64,000 nucleotides of DNA from Pseudanabaena cinerea FACHB-1277. Lineage in GTDB: Bacteria > Cyanobacteriota > Cyanobacteriia > Pseudanabaenales > Pseudanabaenaceae. Numbering within the stretch: position 1 is the stretch's first letter; each line of letters begins with the position of its first letter. Below, in pieces: positions 37,421 to 46,106 of this stretch. The DNA lies in NCBI RefSeq assembly GCF_014696345.1, contig NZ_JACJPY010000004.1, positions 23,517 through 87,516 of the forward strand. Direction: 5' to 3'. The notes under the pieces are model-generated. The model was not told where the DNA came from. It was given only the letters and a program-made list of their open reading frames with translations, and ran no database searches. The translations under genes were made by a program, and so were the position numbers.

Positions 37421-37580
37421 GTAAATTTATTAGGCAAATTATAGGTAAATTTATTAGGCAAAGAGTTCATTTCCCCGAAAGCGGTCAGGATGACCGCGCT
37501 ACAGAAATATCAATCGGTCTGCTAATCCTTTACAATTCTTACTAGCACTCAATATTTGGCATTAATTTGGCATTAAAACT

Positions 37581-37799
37581 ATGGCACTCAAAAAAGGCAC
37601 AATGGTCAAGGCAATTCGGGAGAAGCTAGAAAATAGTCCTGAAGCAATGGCAAATGATACGCGCTGGTCATCCTATATTTTTGAAACATGGGGAGAAGTA
37701 ACTGACCTGCGCGGCGAATATGTACAGATCAAGTTTGGCAAAGTCCCTACCCCTGTGATCTGGCTGCACAAAGAGCAGCTTGAAGAACAATCCGCTTAG
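37581..37799 (+). CDS. ndhO: NAD(P)H-quinone oxidoreductase subunit O
   Basis: MALKKGTMVKAIREKLENS...FGKVPTPVIWL typical NdhO, 72 aa. Confidence 0.93.
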   Translation: MALKKGTMVKAIREKLENSPEAMANDTRWSSYIFETWGEVTDLRGEYVQIKFGKVPTPVIWLHKEQLEEQSA

Positions 37800-37837
37800 A
37801 AATAGTCCGCACTAAGCGCAGACTCTCTCTAAACCGA

Positions 37838-37868
37838 AAACACCTAACAGCCTGTTAGGTGTTTTTTA
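37838..37868 (+). terminator. ndhO terminator
   Basis: AAAACACCTAACAGCCTGTTAGGTGTTTTTT. Confidence 0.85.
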
Positions 37869-38018
37869 TTGTTAGGCATATCCAAACCCAGACAATTCCT
37901 AACAGACTAAAAGGTGACGATCGCTGCCTAAACGCCTAATCTAATTACATTGAATGCAAAAGCCATGCAAATCATTAACTAAACCTAACAAATAACTTGA
38001 TTAGTTCAGGGCAGAACC

Positions 38019-38861
38019 ATGACTACGGCAACCCATTTCTCAGAGATTAGCGAGACTTCTAAAGTACAAGAGTTGAAAGTGCGCGAGTTTTCGGTTGCCG
38101 ATAAAACCACAACCCTCGAACTACTCAAGCAATATCATCAGTCCCCTTCGCCAATGCGGTCAGTCTATCTACGCGATCGCATTGTCAAATTGAATATTGG
38201 ACTGATTAAAAAAGAAGTCCGCTTTTGGGCAGATCGCCAATCAGAACTTTATGAGGATCTATTGCAAGTGGGGGCGATCGGGCTAATTGGCGCGGTTGAT
38301 CGCTTTGAACTAAATCGTGGTTATGCCTTTAGCTCCTTTGCCGTGCGCTACATTCGCGGCGAAATTCAACATTACATGAGAGACAAGAGTACATCGGTAC
38401 GCATTCCCCGTCGATGCCTTGAACTGCAACAGCAATCAATCAAGGTGATGCAAAAACTCCGTAACACCTTACAGCGAGAACCATCTGCGAGGGAAGTAGC
38501 GCAGGCATTAGGTGTCACCCTTGAGGAATGGCAAGAGACAAAACTAGCTTGCCAAAATCGCGCCCCCTTGAGTCTAGATGCTCCCGTTCGTGCTGAGGAA
38601 TTAGATTCTGCATCCATTGGTGACTTGGTTGCTGATCCTAAGAGCAATCAAGTTTTGCATCAGGATGATAAATTAAGGTTGCAACAGGCTCTAGGCAAAT
38701 TAGAGCAGCGCACTAGGGAAATTGTCGAGTTCGTATTTATCGAAGACCTGCCACAGGTGGAAGTTGCCAAGATGTTTGGCGTAAGCGCGGTAACGATTTC
38801 TCGCCAAATTAAAAAGGGGCTATCAACCTTGCGCTATGTTTTAGAATCTGAAGCTTGCTAA
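38019..38861 (+). CDS. sigF: RNA polymerase sigma factor, SigF (sigma-B/F/G) type
   Basis: LLQVGAIGLIGAVDRFELNRGYAFSSFAVRYIRGEIQHYMRDKS; region 4 HTH QVEVAKMFGVSAVTISRQIKKGL. Confidence 0.9.
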   Translation: MTTATHFSEISETSKVQELKVREFSVADKTTTLELLKQYHQSPSPMRSVYLRDRIVKLNIGLIKKEVRFWADRQSELYEDLLQVGAIGLIGAVDRFELNRGYAFSSFAVRYIRGEIQHYMRDKSTSVRIPRRCLELQQQSIKVMQKLRNTLQREPSAREVAQALGVTLEEWQETKLACQNRAPLSLDAPVRAEELDSASIGDLVADPKSNQVLHQDDKLRLQQALGKLEQRTREIVEFVFIEDLPQVEVAKMFGVSAVTISRQIKKGLSTLRYVLESEAC

Positions 38862-38889
38862 TTTTTACTCGACTTTGACAGTTTTTAGT

Positions 38890-40305
38890 TTACTGACTTT
38901 GTAAGTCAGTTGGCTCAGTAGCTGGGATAGATGGAGTTCTAGGAATTACTGTCGGGGTTTCAACTGGTGCTGGGGAAACTGGTGGATTAACTATGGGGGC
39001 ATTCTGTAAAGATTCTTGAGGAACAGTATTGGGAGAGTTATTTGGAATGGTCACAGGTTTAATCAGTTCAGGCGAAGCGATCGGATCTCCGACAACTTCA
39101 GGGTTAGGAGCTTTTGGCGGCTGAGATGTCTGAGTGGCTGCATCTTGTACAGAGTCTACAGGATTATTGATTGGGGCAGTATTACTGGAATTATTGGGCT
39201 TATTTTCCTGCTGTTCAGATCGTCTCTGCTCGGCTTGCTCTTGTTCCACCCTTCTTTGCTCCTGATTTCTCCTTGCATAATCTGAGTTTTCAATTTGAAA
39301 ATTGATTTTGGCAGGGATTGCGGCTTTGCCACTTTGGGAAGGATCAAATTTCCAGTTCCTAGCAGCTTGTTTTGCTGCTTCATCTAGTTCAGGATGTCCG
39401 CTAGAGTTAATTAAACGCACATTAATAACATTGCCGTTGGCATCAACATCAACAGCAACCTTGGCTTCACCTTCTAGACCACGCTCTTTGGCATTAACTG
39501 GATATTCAGGCTTTGCACAGCTTTGACAACGAATTCTTTGCTTGCCAGACGAGTTATGAGTGGGGTTTGCAGGGTTAGGAGCAGTATTAGTTGTGTTAGT
39601 CGTATTAGTTGTGTTAGTGGAGTTGGGATTTCCTGTTGGTAAACCAAAGGGAGCGCCGATTTTGCCTAAAGTATTGCTAGAAGCACTTCCATCAGTGCGA
39701 TCGCCTGTTTTACCTAGCCCTGTTCCTGTGTTTTTTTTGCTATTGCCATTGGGAGTCAAGCTGCCCAAACCTTGGCCTGTAAATAAATTTTGCATATTAG
39801 GTGCAACTTTGATCGGACTAGAATTAGCGCTAGACAAAACCTTGCTCGGATCGGTGACAATATCTTTTGCTGCTTCAGCAAGATTTTTGCTGTCTAACGA
39901 TTGATCGATATCTGTAGATGCAAGATTACCTACATTTTGCGAAGATTGACTAGGATGATCAAGATTAGCAACAGGTGCATAGGCGATCGCTTCCCGCAGG
40001 CTATCAGCAACCTCTGGCGATGTCTCCTGCTTAGTTTGTAGATCAGTCTCTACAGGCTCATTAGTATCCTCAATTTCAACAATTTGCCAATCTAGCGATT
40101 CCTCTATTTGCCCATTGGAAGAGCCACCAATAAGTCTCCCTAACTGTGGTAGTGCGGATAATGTGACAACATGAAAAGCAATGGAACAAGGGATACTTAC
40201 TGCTAAGAAGATCTGAAGTGCTTTCCATTCGCGATCGCGCTGTTGATTTGCAAGATTATTGGCAGAGCAGTTAGACATTTCTGGCTTTTCTTTGTTGACA
40301 TTCAT
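38890..40305 (-). CDS. TonB-like energy transducer
   Basis: Single N-terminal TM, low-complexity linker, TonB C-terminal domain KPEYPVNAKERGLEGEAKVAVDVDANGNV...SGHPELDEAAKQAARNWKF. Confidence 0.9.
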   Translation of the reverse strand: MNVNKEKPEMSNCSANNLANQQRDREWKALQIFLAVSIPCSIAFHVVTLSALPQLGRLIGGSSNGQIEESLDWQIVEIEDTNEPVETDLQTKQETSPEVADSLREAIAYAPVANLDHPSQSSQNVGNLASTDIDQSLDSKNLAEAAKDIVTDPSKVLSSANSSPIKVAPNMQNLFTGQGLGSLTPNGNSKKNTGTGLGKTGDRTDGSASSNTLGKIGAPFGLPTGNPNSTNTTNTTNTTNTAPNPANPTHNSSGKQRIRCQSCAKPEYPVNAKERGLEGEAKVAVDVDANGNVINVRLINSSGHPELDEAAKQAARNWKFDPSQSGKAAIPAKINFQIENSDYARRNQEQRRVEQEQAEQRRSEQQENKPNNSSNTAPINNPVDSVQDAATQTSQPPKAPNPEVVGDPIASPELIKPVTIPNNSPNTVPQESLQNAPIVNPPVSPAPVETPTVIPRTPSIPATEPTDLQSQ

Positions 40306-40518
40306 AATGAAAAACTAGTGATGCTTGTAATGTAGGGTTTTGCTTAGAGACTGTCAAGTTTGACAGGCTGTCAAACTTTCTTTGCGTCAAAAAAAGCGAT
40401 ATGGTGATTAATGCCCAAAAAAGTCATCACACTTTTGGGAATTGGTATAGCTTCAATGCTTTACATTGCAATAAAAACCAAAGTTTACAACTGAGCGCAC
40501 TTTTATTAGTCTTAACGT

Positions 40519-41163
40519 ATGGATATTGGAAAAATTTTTGTTGCGGGGGGGATTGTCATGTATCCTCTAAGCGCCTTTTCGATTGTAGCAGCAGCCCTTG
40601 CGTCTGAACGCATCAAATTTTGGTGGTCAATTAAACATAAGCAAAGACGTTTGGTGAGGGATATTCTGAATATCTATACAAGCGATCGTCAAACGGCTCT
40701 ATTCAGACTAAGAAATAATTTGCACTTTCCGATCGCTCGTATTTTTTTAGCAGCAATGGAACTAGAGTATCCCAATCCCGAAGAGTTTCGGCTGGCTCTA
40801 GAAAGTGAAGCGCAGGCAGAAGTACCAATTCTCAAACGCTTTAATACTGCCTTTGAAACAATTATTAGTCTTGCACCCCTGCTAGGATTACTAGGTACAG
40901 TGCTGGGATTAATTACTTCCTTTGCTTCACTGACTTTGGGGGATGTTGGCGGTAGTCGTACCACCAACGTTACAGCAGGAATTAGTGAAGCTTTAGTTTC
41001 CACCGCAGCAGGACTAGTGGTTGCAATTTTTACATTGGTTTTTGCTAACACATTTCGCGGATTTTATCAGCAGGAAATTGCACTCATTCAAGAATATGGC
41101 GGTCAGTTGGAACTACTCTACCGCCGTTATTATTATGAGCCAGAACATCGTTTGCAAAAATAA
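40519..41163 (+). CDS. exbB: ExbB/TolQ-type proton channel
   Basis: APLLGLLGTVLGLITSFASL...ISEALVSTAAGLVVAI. Confidence 0.93.
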   Translation: MDIGKIFVAGGIVMYPLSAFSIVAAALASERIKFWWSIKHKQRRLVRDILNIYTSDRQTALFRLRNNLHFPIARIFLAAMELEYPNPEEFRLALESEAQAEVPILKRFNTAFETIISLAPLLGLLGTVLGLITSFASLTLGDVGGSRTTNVTAGISEALVSTAAGLVVAIFTLVFANTFRGFYQQEIALIQEYGGQLELLYRRYYYEPEHRLQK

Positions 41164-41189
41164 GATTAAAAGAAGATTAAAAGAAGATT

Positions 41190-41588
41190 ATGCAACTCCC
41201 TGAAGAACCTGAAGTTCCTTTTCAAATTAACATCATTCCCATGATCGATGTGGTGTTTGCGATTCTGACTTTTTTTATTACCGCAACCCTCGTTCTCAAT
41301 CGCACTGAAGGTTTACCCGTCAGCTTGCCTCAAGCTGCAACTACCAAAACCCAAACTCAAAATAAAGTTGTCGTAACCTTAGATGCTCAAGGCAATCTCT
41401 TTTTAAATCGTCAATCGATCGCTTTAGAGCAATTAGAGGCGCAGGTGCGATCGCTAATGAGTAAAGAGAAACAAAATATTGTGGTGATTAATGCCGATGA
41501 AAATGTTTCCCACGGCAAAGCGATCGCGGTCATGGATCGCATTCGTAACATTGAGGGCGTAAAAATGGCGATCGCTACTAAAAAATAG
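41190..41588 (+). CDS. exbD: ExbD/TolR family protein
   Basis: FQINIIPMIDVVFAILTFFITATL. Confidence 0.93.
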   Translation: MQLPEEPEVPFQINIIPMIDVVFAILTFFITATLVLNRTEGLPVSLPQAATTKTQTQNKVVVTLDAQGNLFLNRQSIALEQLEAQVRSLMSKEKQNIVVINADENVSHGKAIAVMDRIRNIEGVKMAIATKK

Positions 41589-41729
41589 CTGCCCTGAGTC
41601 AAAATGCACTTATTTGACACCCTGTCTTTTGACATTTCTATTGCCAATATCAAACAATAGGGTTTTTAATTTGCAGCTCTCTAGGGCTTTTGATCCTAGT
41701 AGCTAAATTTGTGAGGAGTTGAGATCGCT

Positions 41730-43829
41730 ATGAAATCTATAAAGTTGCTATTTTTAGCACCTAGCTTTGCTCTGTCTGTTTTTAGTCTAGCGGAACTTGC
41801 GAAAGCAGATCCAACTTTAGAAGCAGATAACAATCATATTTTGACCGTTGGCGAATTGAGATCGCAGGCTTCCCAACAAAGTGCTAGTTTATTGCAACCC
41901 AACTTAAACTCTAGTCATACGACAAAGCCCGAAACTGTTGCTCAAATTGAACCTGATAGTGATGAAATTGAAATTGAAGTAACAGGAAAGAAGTCTCCTT
42001 TTATCCCCACCTCTGCCCCCGCATATGTCGTTCCTAAAGAAGAGATCCAGAAGCAAAATCCTAGTACTGCGGCGGAACTGTTGCGAAGCTTACCAGGCTT
42101 TGCGATCAATGACTATGGCTTTGGTGCAGATATTCATACAGGGACTTTTTTGCGTGGTTTTTCCATTAACCAATCCACATTTCAAATTAATGGCAGATCC
42201 TTTGGTAGCAATGTTAGCACCTATCACGGTGGAACCGATCTCAATAGTATCCCCGTTGATGCGATCGAGCGCGTGGAATTAACGGGCGGCACTAGCGCCA
42301 CCCTCTACGGTTCTGAAGCCTTTGGCGGTGTCATTAATTTAATTACCAAAAAAGATCCACAACCACTCAAAGCTACTACCAATGTCGAATTAGGCTCTTA
42401 CGGCTATCAACGCTATCGTGTTGGCTATGGCGGGACTCTAGATGGTGTCAACTTCCGCTTGGGTTACGAGCGCTTCTCAACGGACAATAATTATCCTGTG
42501 CCGATTGGGGCAGCTAATCGCAATCCTACTGATGGCAGACTCTTCAATGGCGACTCGCGCATTGATAATTTTTATGGCAGTGTCGAAGCTCCCATTAATG
42601 CCCGTAATTCCTTTAGCATTGATGCTTATAAGTCAGCAAGTCGGCGTGGATTGCTTTACTTTGGGTTCCCACTCCAACGCGATCGCCTCGATCATGATTT
42701 GTTAAATATTGGTGCAACTTTAACTAGTAAATTGGGCGAAGGTGATGATTCCATCTTAAAAACCACGATCGCTTTCAATCAGGACTTTTTCAACACCTAC
42801 GGTCCCACAGGAGCAACAGCTTTTCGGAGTGGAGCTTTGGACTCAAGGGCTTTAAGCGGTCGTGTCGAGCATCAATGGCAACTTGCTGCCAATAACAAGC
42901 TCACATGGGGATTTGACGTTAAAACTGACTCCATCCGTGGTGATGTGCTTAGCTCCCTGCCTGCTCTTGTGGGATTTAATGGCACTGTCAATCGCGATCG
43001 CTCCCTTGTCGCACTCTTTGCTCTAAACGCATGGAAAATTACCGATGATTTCCAATTGGAACTAGGGTTACGCCAGAATTTCACCAGCGACTATGGCAGC
43101 TATCTCAACCCCACGATCGGCACAAGATGGAACATCACGCCCGAACTCGCTTTTCGCAATAGCTTTGCTGTACTTCAGCGCAATCCAGGGTTAGATCAGC
43201 TTTTTGTGTTCGATACAGTCCACAACTGGCTGGCGAATCCCAACCTCATACCTGAGCGCGGTGTTGCCTATACTGCTGGCTTCGATTTGAGTGTGGCAGA
43301 TGCAGTGGTGGCTCAGTTAACCTATTTTGGTAGTAGCCTAAGCGATCGCATTGGCATCATCGCAGGACGATGGGAGAATGTGGGACAGGTAAACACCAAC
43401 GGAGTTGAGGCTGGAATTAAATGGAAAATCTCTCCAGAGTTCTCATCATTTGTCAATTACACTTACACCGATGCCAAGATTGCTAGCAGTAGGACTGCCT
43501 CTGAAGTTGGATTACAACTAGCTACAGTTCCCTACTCTGTTGGTAAGTTAGGAGTTAGCTATGAGTCCAATGGCTGGCAGGCAAATCTATTTTTCAACTA
43601 TTACAGTGGCTCTCGACGGGCTATTTTCGCTCAAGGCACAGCAGGACAGAGAGCTACTGACTTTTCGCCAGCCTATCTGAGCCTAGATTTTAGTGCTAAG
43701 GTTCCATTGTCTAAAAATTTAGCCTTGACTGTGAATCTAGAAAATCTGACTGACAATAGCTATGAAAAGACTAATCGCATTTATCAACCAGGCTTAACCT
43801 ATAGGATTGGTTTGCAAGCTAGCTTCTAG
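41730..43829 (+). CDS. TonB-dependent receptor
   Basis: Plug domain (VVPKEEIQKQNPSTAAELLRSLPGF..., IERVELTGGTSATLYGSEAFGGVINLITK) and C-terminal aromatic residue. Confidence 0.95.
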   Translation: MKSIKLLFLAPSFALSVFSLAELAKADPTLEADNNHILTVGELRSQASQQSASLLQPNLNSSHTTKPETVAQIEPDSDEIEIEVTGKKSPFIPTSAPAYVVPKEEIQKQNPSTAAELLRSLPGFAINDYGFGADIHTGTFLRGFSINQSTFQINGRSFGSNVSTYHGGTDLNSIPVDAIERVELTGGTSATLYGSEAFGGVINLITKKDPQPLKATTNVELGSYGYQRYRVGYGGTLDGVNFRLGYERFSTDNNYPVPIGAANRNPTDGRLFNGDSRIDNFYGSVEAPINARNSFSIDAYKSASRRGLLYFGFPLQRDRLDHDLLNIGATLTSKLGEGDDSILKTTIAFNQDFFNTYGPTGATAFRSGALDSRALSGRVEHQWQLAANNKLTWGFDVKTDSIRGDVLSSLPALVGFNGTVNRDRSLVALFALNAWKITDDFQLELGLRQNFTSDYGSYLNPTIGTRWNITPELAFRNSFAVLQRNPGLDQLFVFDTVHNWLANPNLIPERGVAYTAGFDLSVADAVVAQLTYFGSSLSDRIGIIAGRWENVGQVNTNGVEAGIKWKISPEFSSFVNYTYTDAKIASSRTASEVGLQLATVPYSVGKLGVSYESNGWQANLFFNYYSGSRRAIFAQGTAGQRATDFSPAYLSLDFSAKVPLSKNLALTVNLENLTDNSYEKTNRIYQPGLTYRIGLQASF

Positions 43830-43854
43830 CAAATAGGACTCACCTGATTCTAGA

Positions 43855-43882
43855 CTAGGGGCAATTCATGAGCCGCCCCTAG
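43855..43882. repeat. palindromic repeat CTAGGGGCAATTCATGAGCCGCCCCTAG
   Basis: Inverted repeat downstream of the receptor gene; related sequences at 18733-18750, 58093-58112 and the right window edge. Confidence 0.65.
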
Positions 43883-43965
43883 TTTTTGCTGTTTTGCAGC
43901 TATTTTGCATAAGCCTTAAAAATATACTAGCCCCTAACAAATTTATTGGGTGAACAACTAGACAT

Positions 43966-44080
43966 GGTACTGTTTCAAAGTTGTTGAATCGAAAAATCGG
44001 ATAAAAATTGCAAAAACAAGCCGGCTATTGATCCTAACTTCGGAGTCTTATTTGTTCACCAACAACCTTGAAACAATACC
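43966..44080. mobile_element. MITE-like element with 21-bp imperfect terminal inverted repeats
   Basis: GGTACTGTTTCAAAGTTGTTG ... CAACAACCTTGAAACAATACC (18/21 complementary). Confidence 0.6.
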
Positions 44081-44291
44081 AGCGTGACATATTACCCCGT
44101 AAATCTAGATCAAGCTAGATCAAGCGGCAAGATGTTATCCCAAGATTTAAGTATCCTAGTAGTTATGCTTTTAACATTTAGCAACTAAATTTAGCAATAT
44201 ATAAATTCAGTATATTAACTTCAATTTATTCTTCCACTCCTTTAATTAATACATTTTCACTTTTCACCTTTTTTCACCTTTCATCTTTCAC

Positions 44292-44364
44292 CTTTTACTT
44301 TTTACTTTTTACTTTTCACTTTTCACTTTTTACTTTTTACTTTTTACTTTTTACTTTTTACTTT
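44292..44364. repeat. heptanucleotide tandem repeat, ~10 units of TTTT(T/C)AC
   Basis: AC dinucleotide recurs exactly every 7 bp from 44297 to 44360. Confidence 0.92.
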
Positions 44365-44378
44365 AGATTACTTTCCCC

Positions 44379-45440
44379 ATGAAACCCCAACTCACCCATC
44401 GAGAACAAAAAGTCCTTTGGGCAACCATTGACCACTATATCCAAACTGCCGAACCTGTTGGCTCTAAAGTTTTGGTGTCAGAATATGATTTCGGGATCAG
44501 TCCTGCCACGATCCGCCAAGTGCTGCATACTCTCGATCGCAGTGGGTTACTCTATCAGCCCCACACCTCCGCAGGGCGCGTTCCCTCTGACTCAGGCTAC
44601 CGCGTCTATGTCGATGAGCTAATCGACCCTGCCAGTGAAGCTCACCGCTATGCCCATTGTTTTTTGCAGGGCGATCGCCTCAATCCATCCAACCTCGATC
44701 GCATCTTTCGTGATGTGGCGCAGCTTTTGGCAACCCTCAGTGGTTGCATTGCGGTGATTACGGCTCCAAATATGCAAATGATGCGGATCAAACATCTGCA
44801 ATTGGTGATGCTAGACTGCCAGACGATCATGGCGATCGCTGTCAGCGACACATACTACACTGCATCACTATCGATAGATCTACCTCACGAAATTAAGCCC
44901 GAAATTCTAGAAGGGGAGCTAAACATCTTAAATAACTTTTTAAATACCCATCTGCGCGATCGCAATTGGACTGCCCTTGGTAGTCCTTTACAGTGGGATG
45001 ATCTTGATCGCCAATTTCAGCAATATGCTCTGCTACTTCAGAAATCCTTAAACCAACTCATGGGACTATGCGATCGCACCGCCCTTGGGCAGATGTTTAT
45101 CAGTGGGCTAACGGAGCTATTGCGTCAACCTGAATTTTCTAATCTCCAACAGGTGCAAAATATTGTGCAGTTACTAGAGGCTGATCGCGCCTCCCTGATG
45201 TCATTGATTGCCGATCAGTCCCACAACCCCGATCATGCTGTCAGCATTAGCATCGGTTCTGAGATCTCCATCGAGCCAATGCAAAACTGTACCTTTATCT
45301 CCAGTCGCTATCATTGCGATCGCCAGCCCATCGGTACTGTCGCTGTCCTTGGTCCCACCCGTCTTGGCTATACTAAGGCGATCGCCTCAGTCCAAGCCGC
45401 CGCCACTCACCTCACCGAAGCAATGAGCAAGATCAAGTAA
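44379..45440 (+). CDS. hrcA: heat-inducible transcriptional repressor HrcA
   Basis: LTHREQKVLWATIDHYIQTAEPVGSKVL; SPATIRQVLHTLDRSGLLYQPHTSAGRVPSDSGYRVYVDEL. Confidence 0.95.
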   Translation: MKPQLTHREQKVLWATIDHYIQTAEPVGSKVLVSEYDFGISPATIRQVLHTLDRSGLLYQPHTSAGRVPSDSGYRVYVDELIDPASEAHRYAHCFLQGDRLNPSNLDRIFRDVAQLLATLSGCIAVITAPNMQMMRIKHLQLVMLDCQTIMAIAVSDTYYTASLSIDLPHEIKPEILEGELNILNNFLNTHLRDRNWTALGSPLQWDDLDRQFQQYALLLQKSLNQLMGLCDRTALGQMFISGLTELLRQPEFSNLQQVQNIVQLLEADRASLMSLIADQSHNPDHAVSISIGSEISIEPMQNCTFISSRYHCDRQPIGTVAVLGPTRLGYTKAIASVQAAATHLTEAMSKIK

Positions 45441-45448
45441 CACCAAAT

Positions 45449-45472
45449 AAAAAAATGGCTTAGCCATTTTTT
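45449..45472 (+). terminator. hrcA terminator hairpin
   Basis: AAAAAATGGCTTAGCCATTTTTT. Confidence 0.7.
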
Positions 45473-45488
45473 ATATTAATCTCTTATA

Positions 45489-45947
45489 TTAATCTATGAG
45501 TGGCTTGGCTTTAGGATCAATGCGCTTGCATAGGGTCAATTGATGGCGCTCATAATCCCAAGTGACTTGCTCAAAAATTTTGCGTAATATATAAAAACCT
45601 CTACCACATTCCAGATCATGACAAGGCGTAGGATCACCATTCTTGCGATGCTCAGGGCTATCGTCTTGGCGATCGCTGCCCTGATCCTGAATGATCCACC
45701 AATATATTTGGGTAGAATCTTGGTGGAGTTTCGTAAAACTGACGTTAATCTGCTTACAAGGATCTAGAGAGTTGCCATGCTTTACCGCATTCACCAAAGC
45801 CTCTTGCAACCCCAAACGCAACTCTGGCTGCCATAGCAAAGGTGCTTCACTTACCAATAGATCTAGTACTGGGGCAAGATAGAGCGTTGAACTAAAACTA
45901 AGATTTCTCCACTTACGCCCCATTGGACGAACAGGTGTCACAATCAC
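45489..45947 (-). CDS. anti-sigma regulatory factor-like HATPase (RsbW type)
   Basis: LGLQEALVNAVKHGNSLDPCKQI N-box; RGFYILRKIFEQVTW. Confidence 0.85.
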   Translation of the reverse strand: MIVTPVRPMGRKWRNLSFSSTLYLAPVLDLLVSEAPLLWQPELRLGLQEALVNAVKHGNSLDPCKQINVSFTKLHQDSTQIYWWIIQDQGSDRQDDSPEHRKNGDPTPCHDLECGRGFYILRKIFEQVTWDYERHQLTLCKRIDPKAKPLID

Positions 45948-46106
45948 GCCCTCTTAACTCCTTTGGGTAACTGCTCTACCATCGTCTGCATCTTTGCCCG
46001 CCACTCAATGAAATCAACTAGACTCATGATCGCCATACAATGGATTCCATATCATTCTAGCGAAAAATCTCGACTAAATAACTTTATATAACTTTCCCCT
46101 AGCGCC

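Noticed and set aside
37538-37565. CTAGCACTC near ndhO considered as a CIRCE half-site
   Set aside because: The matching GAGTGCTAA arm at the correct spacing is absent.
44292-44364. 7-bp tandem repeat considered as a CRISPR-like or transcription terminator tract
   Set aside because: Period of 7 with no spacers is a microsatellite (STRR); no hairpin.
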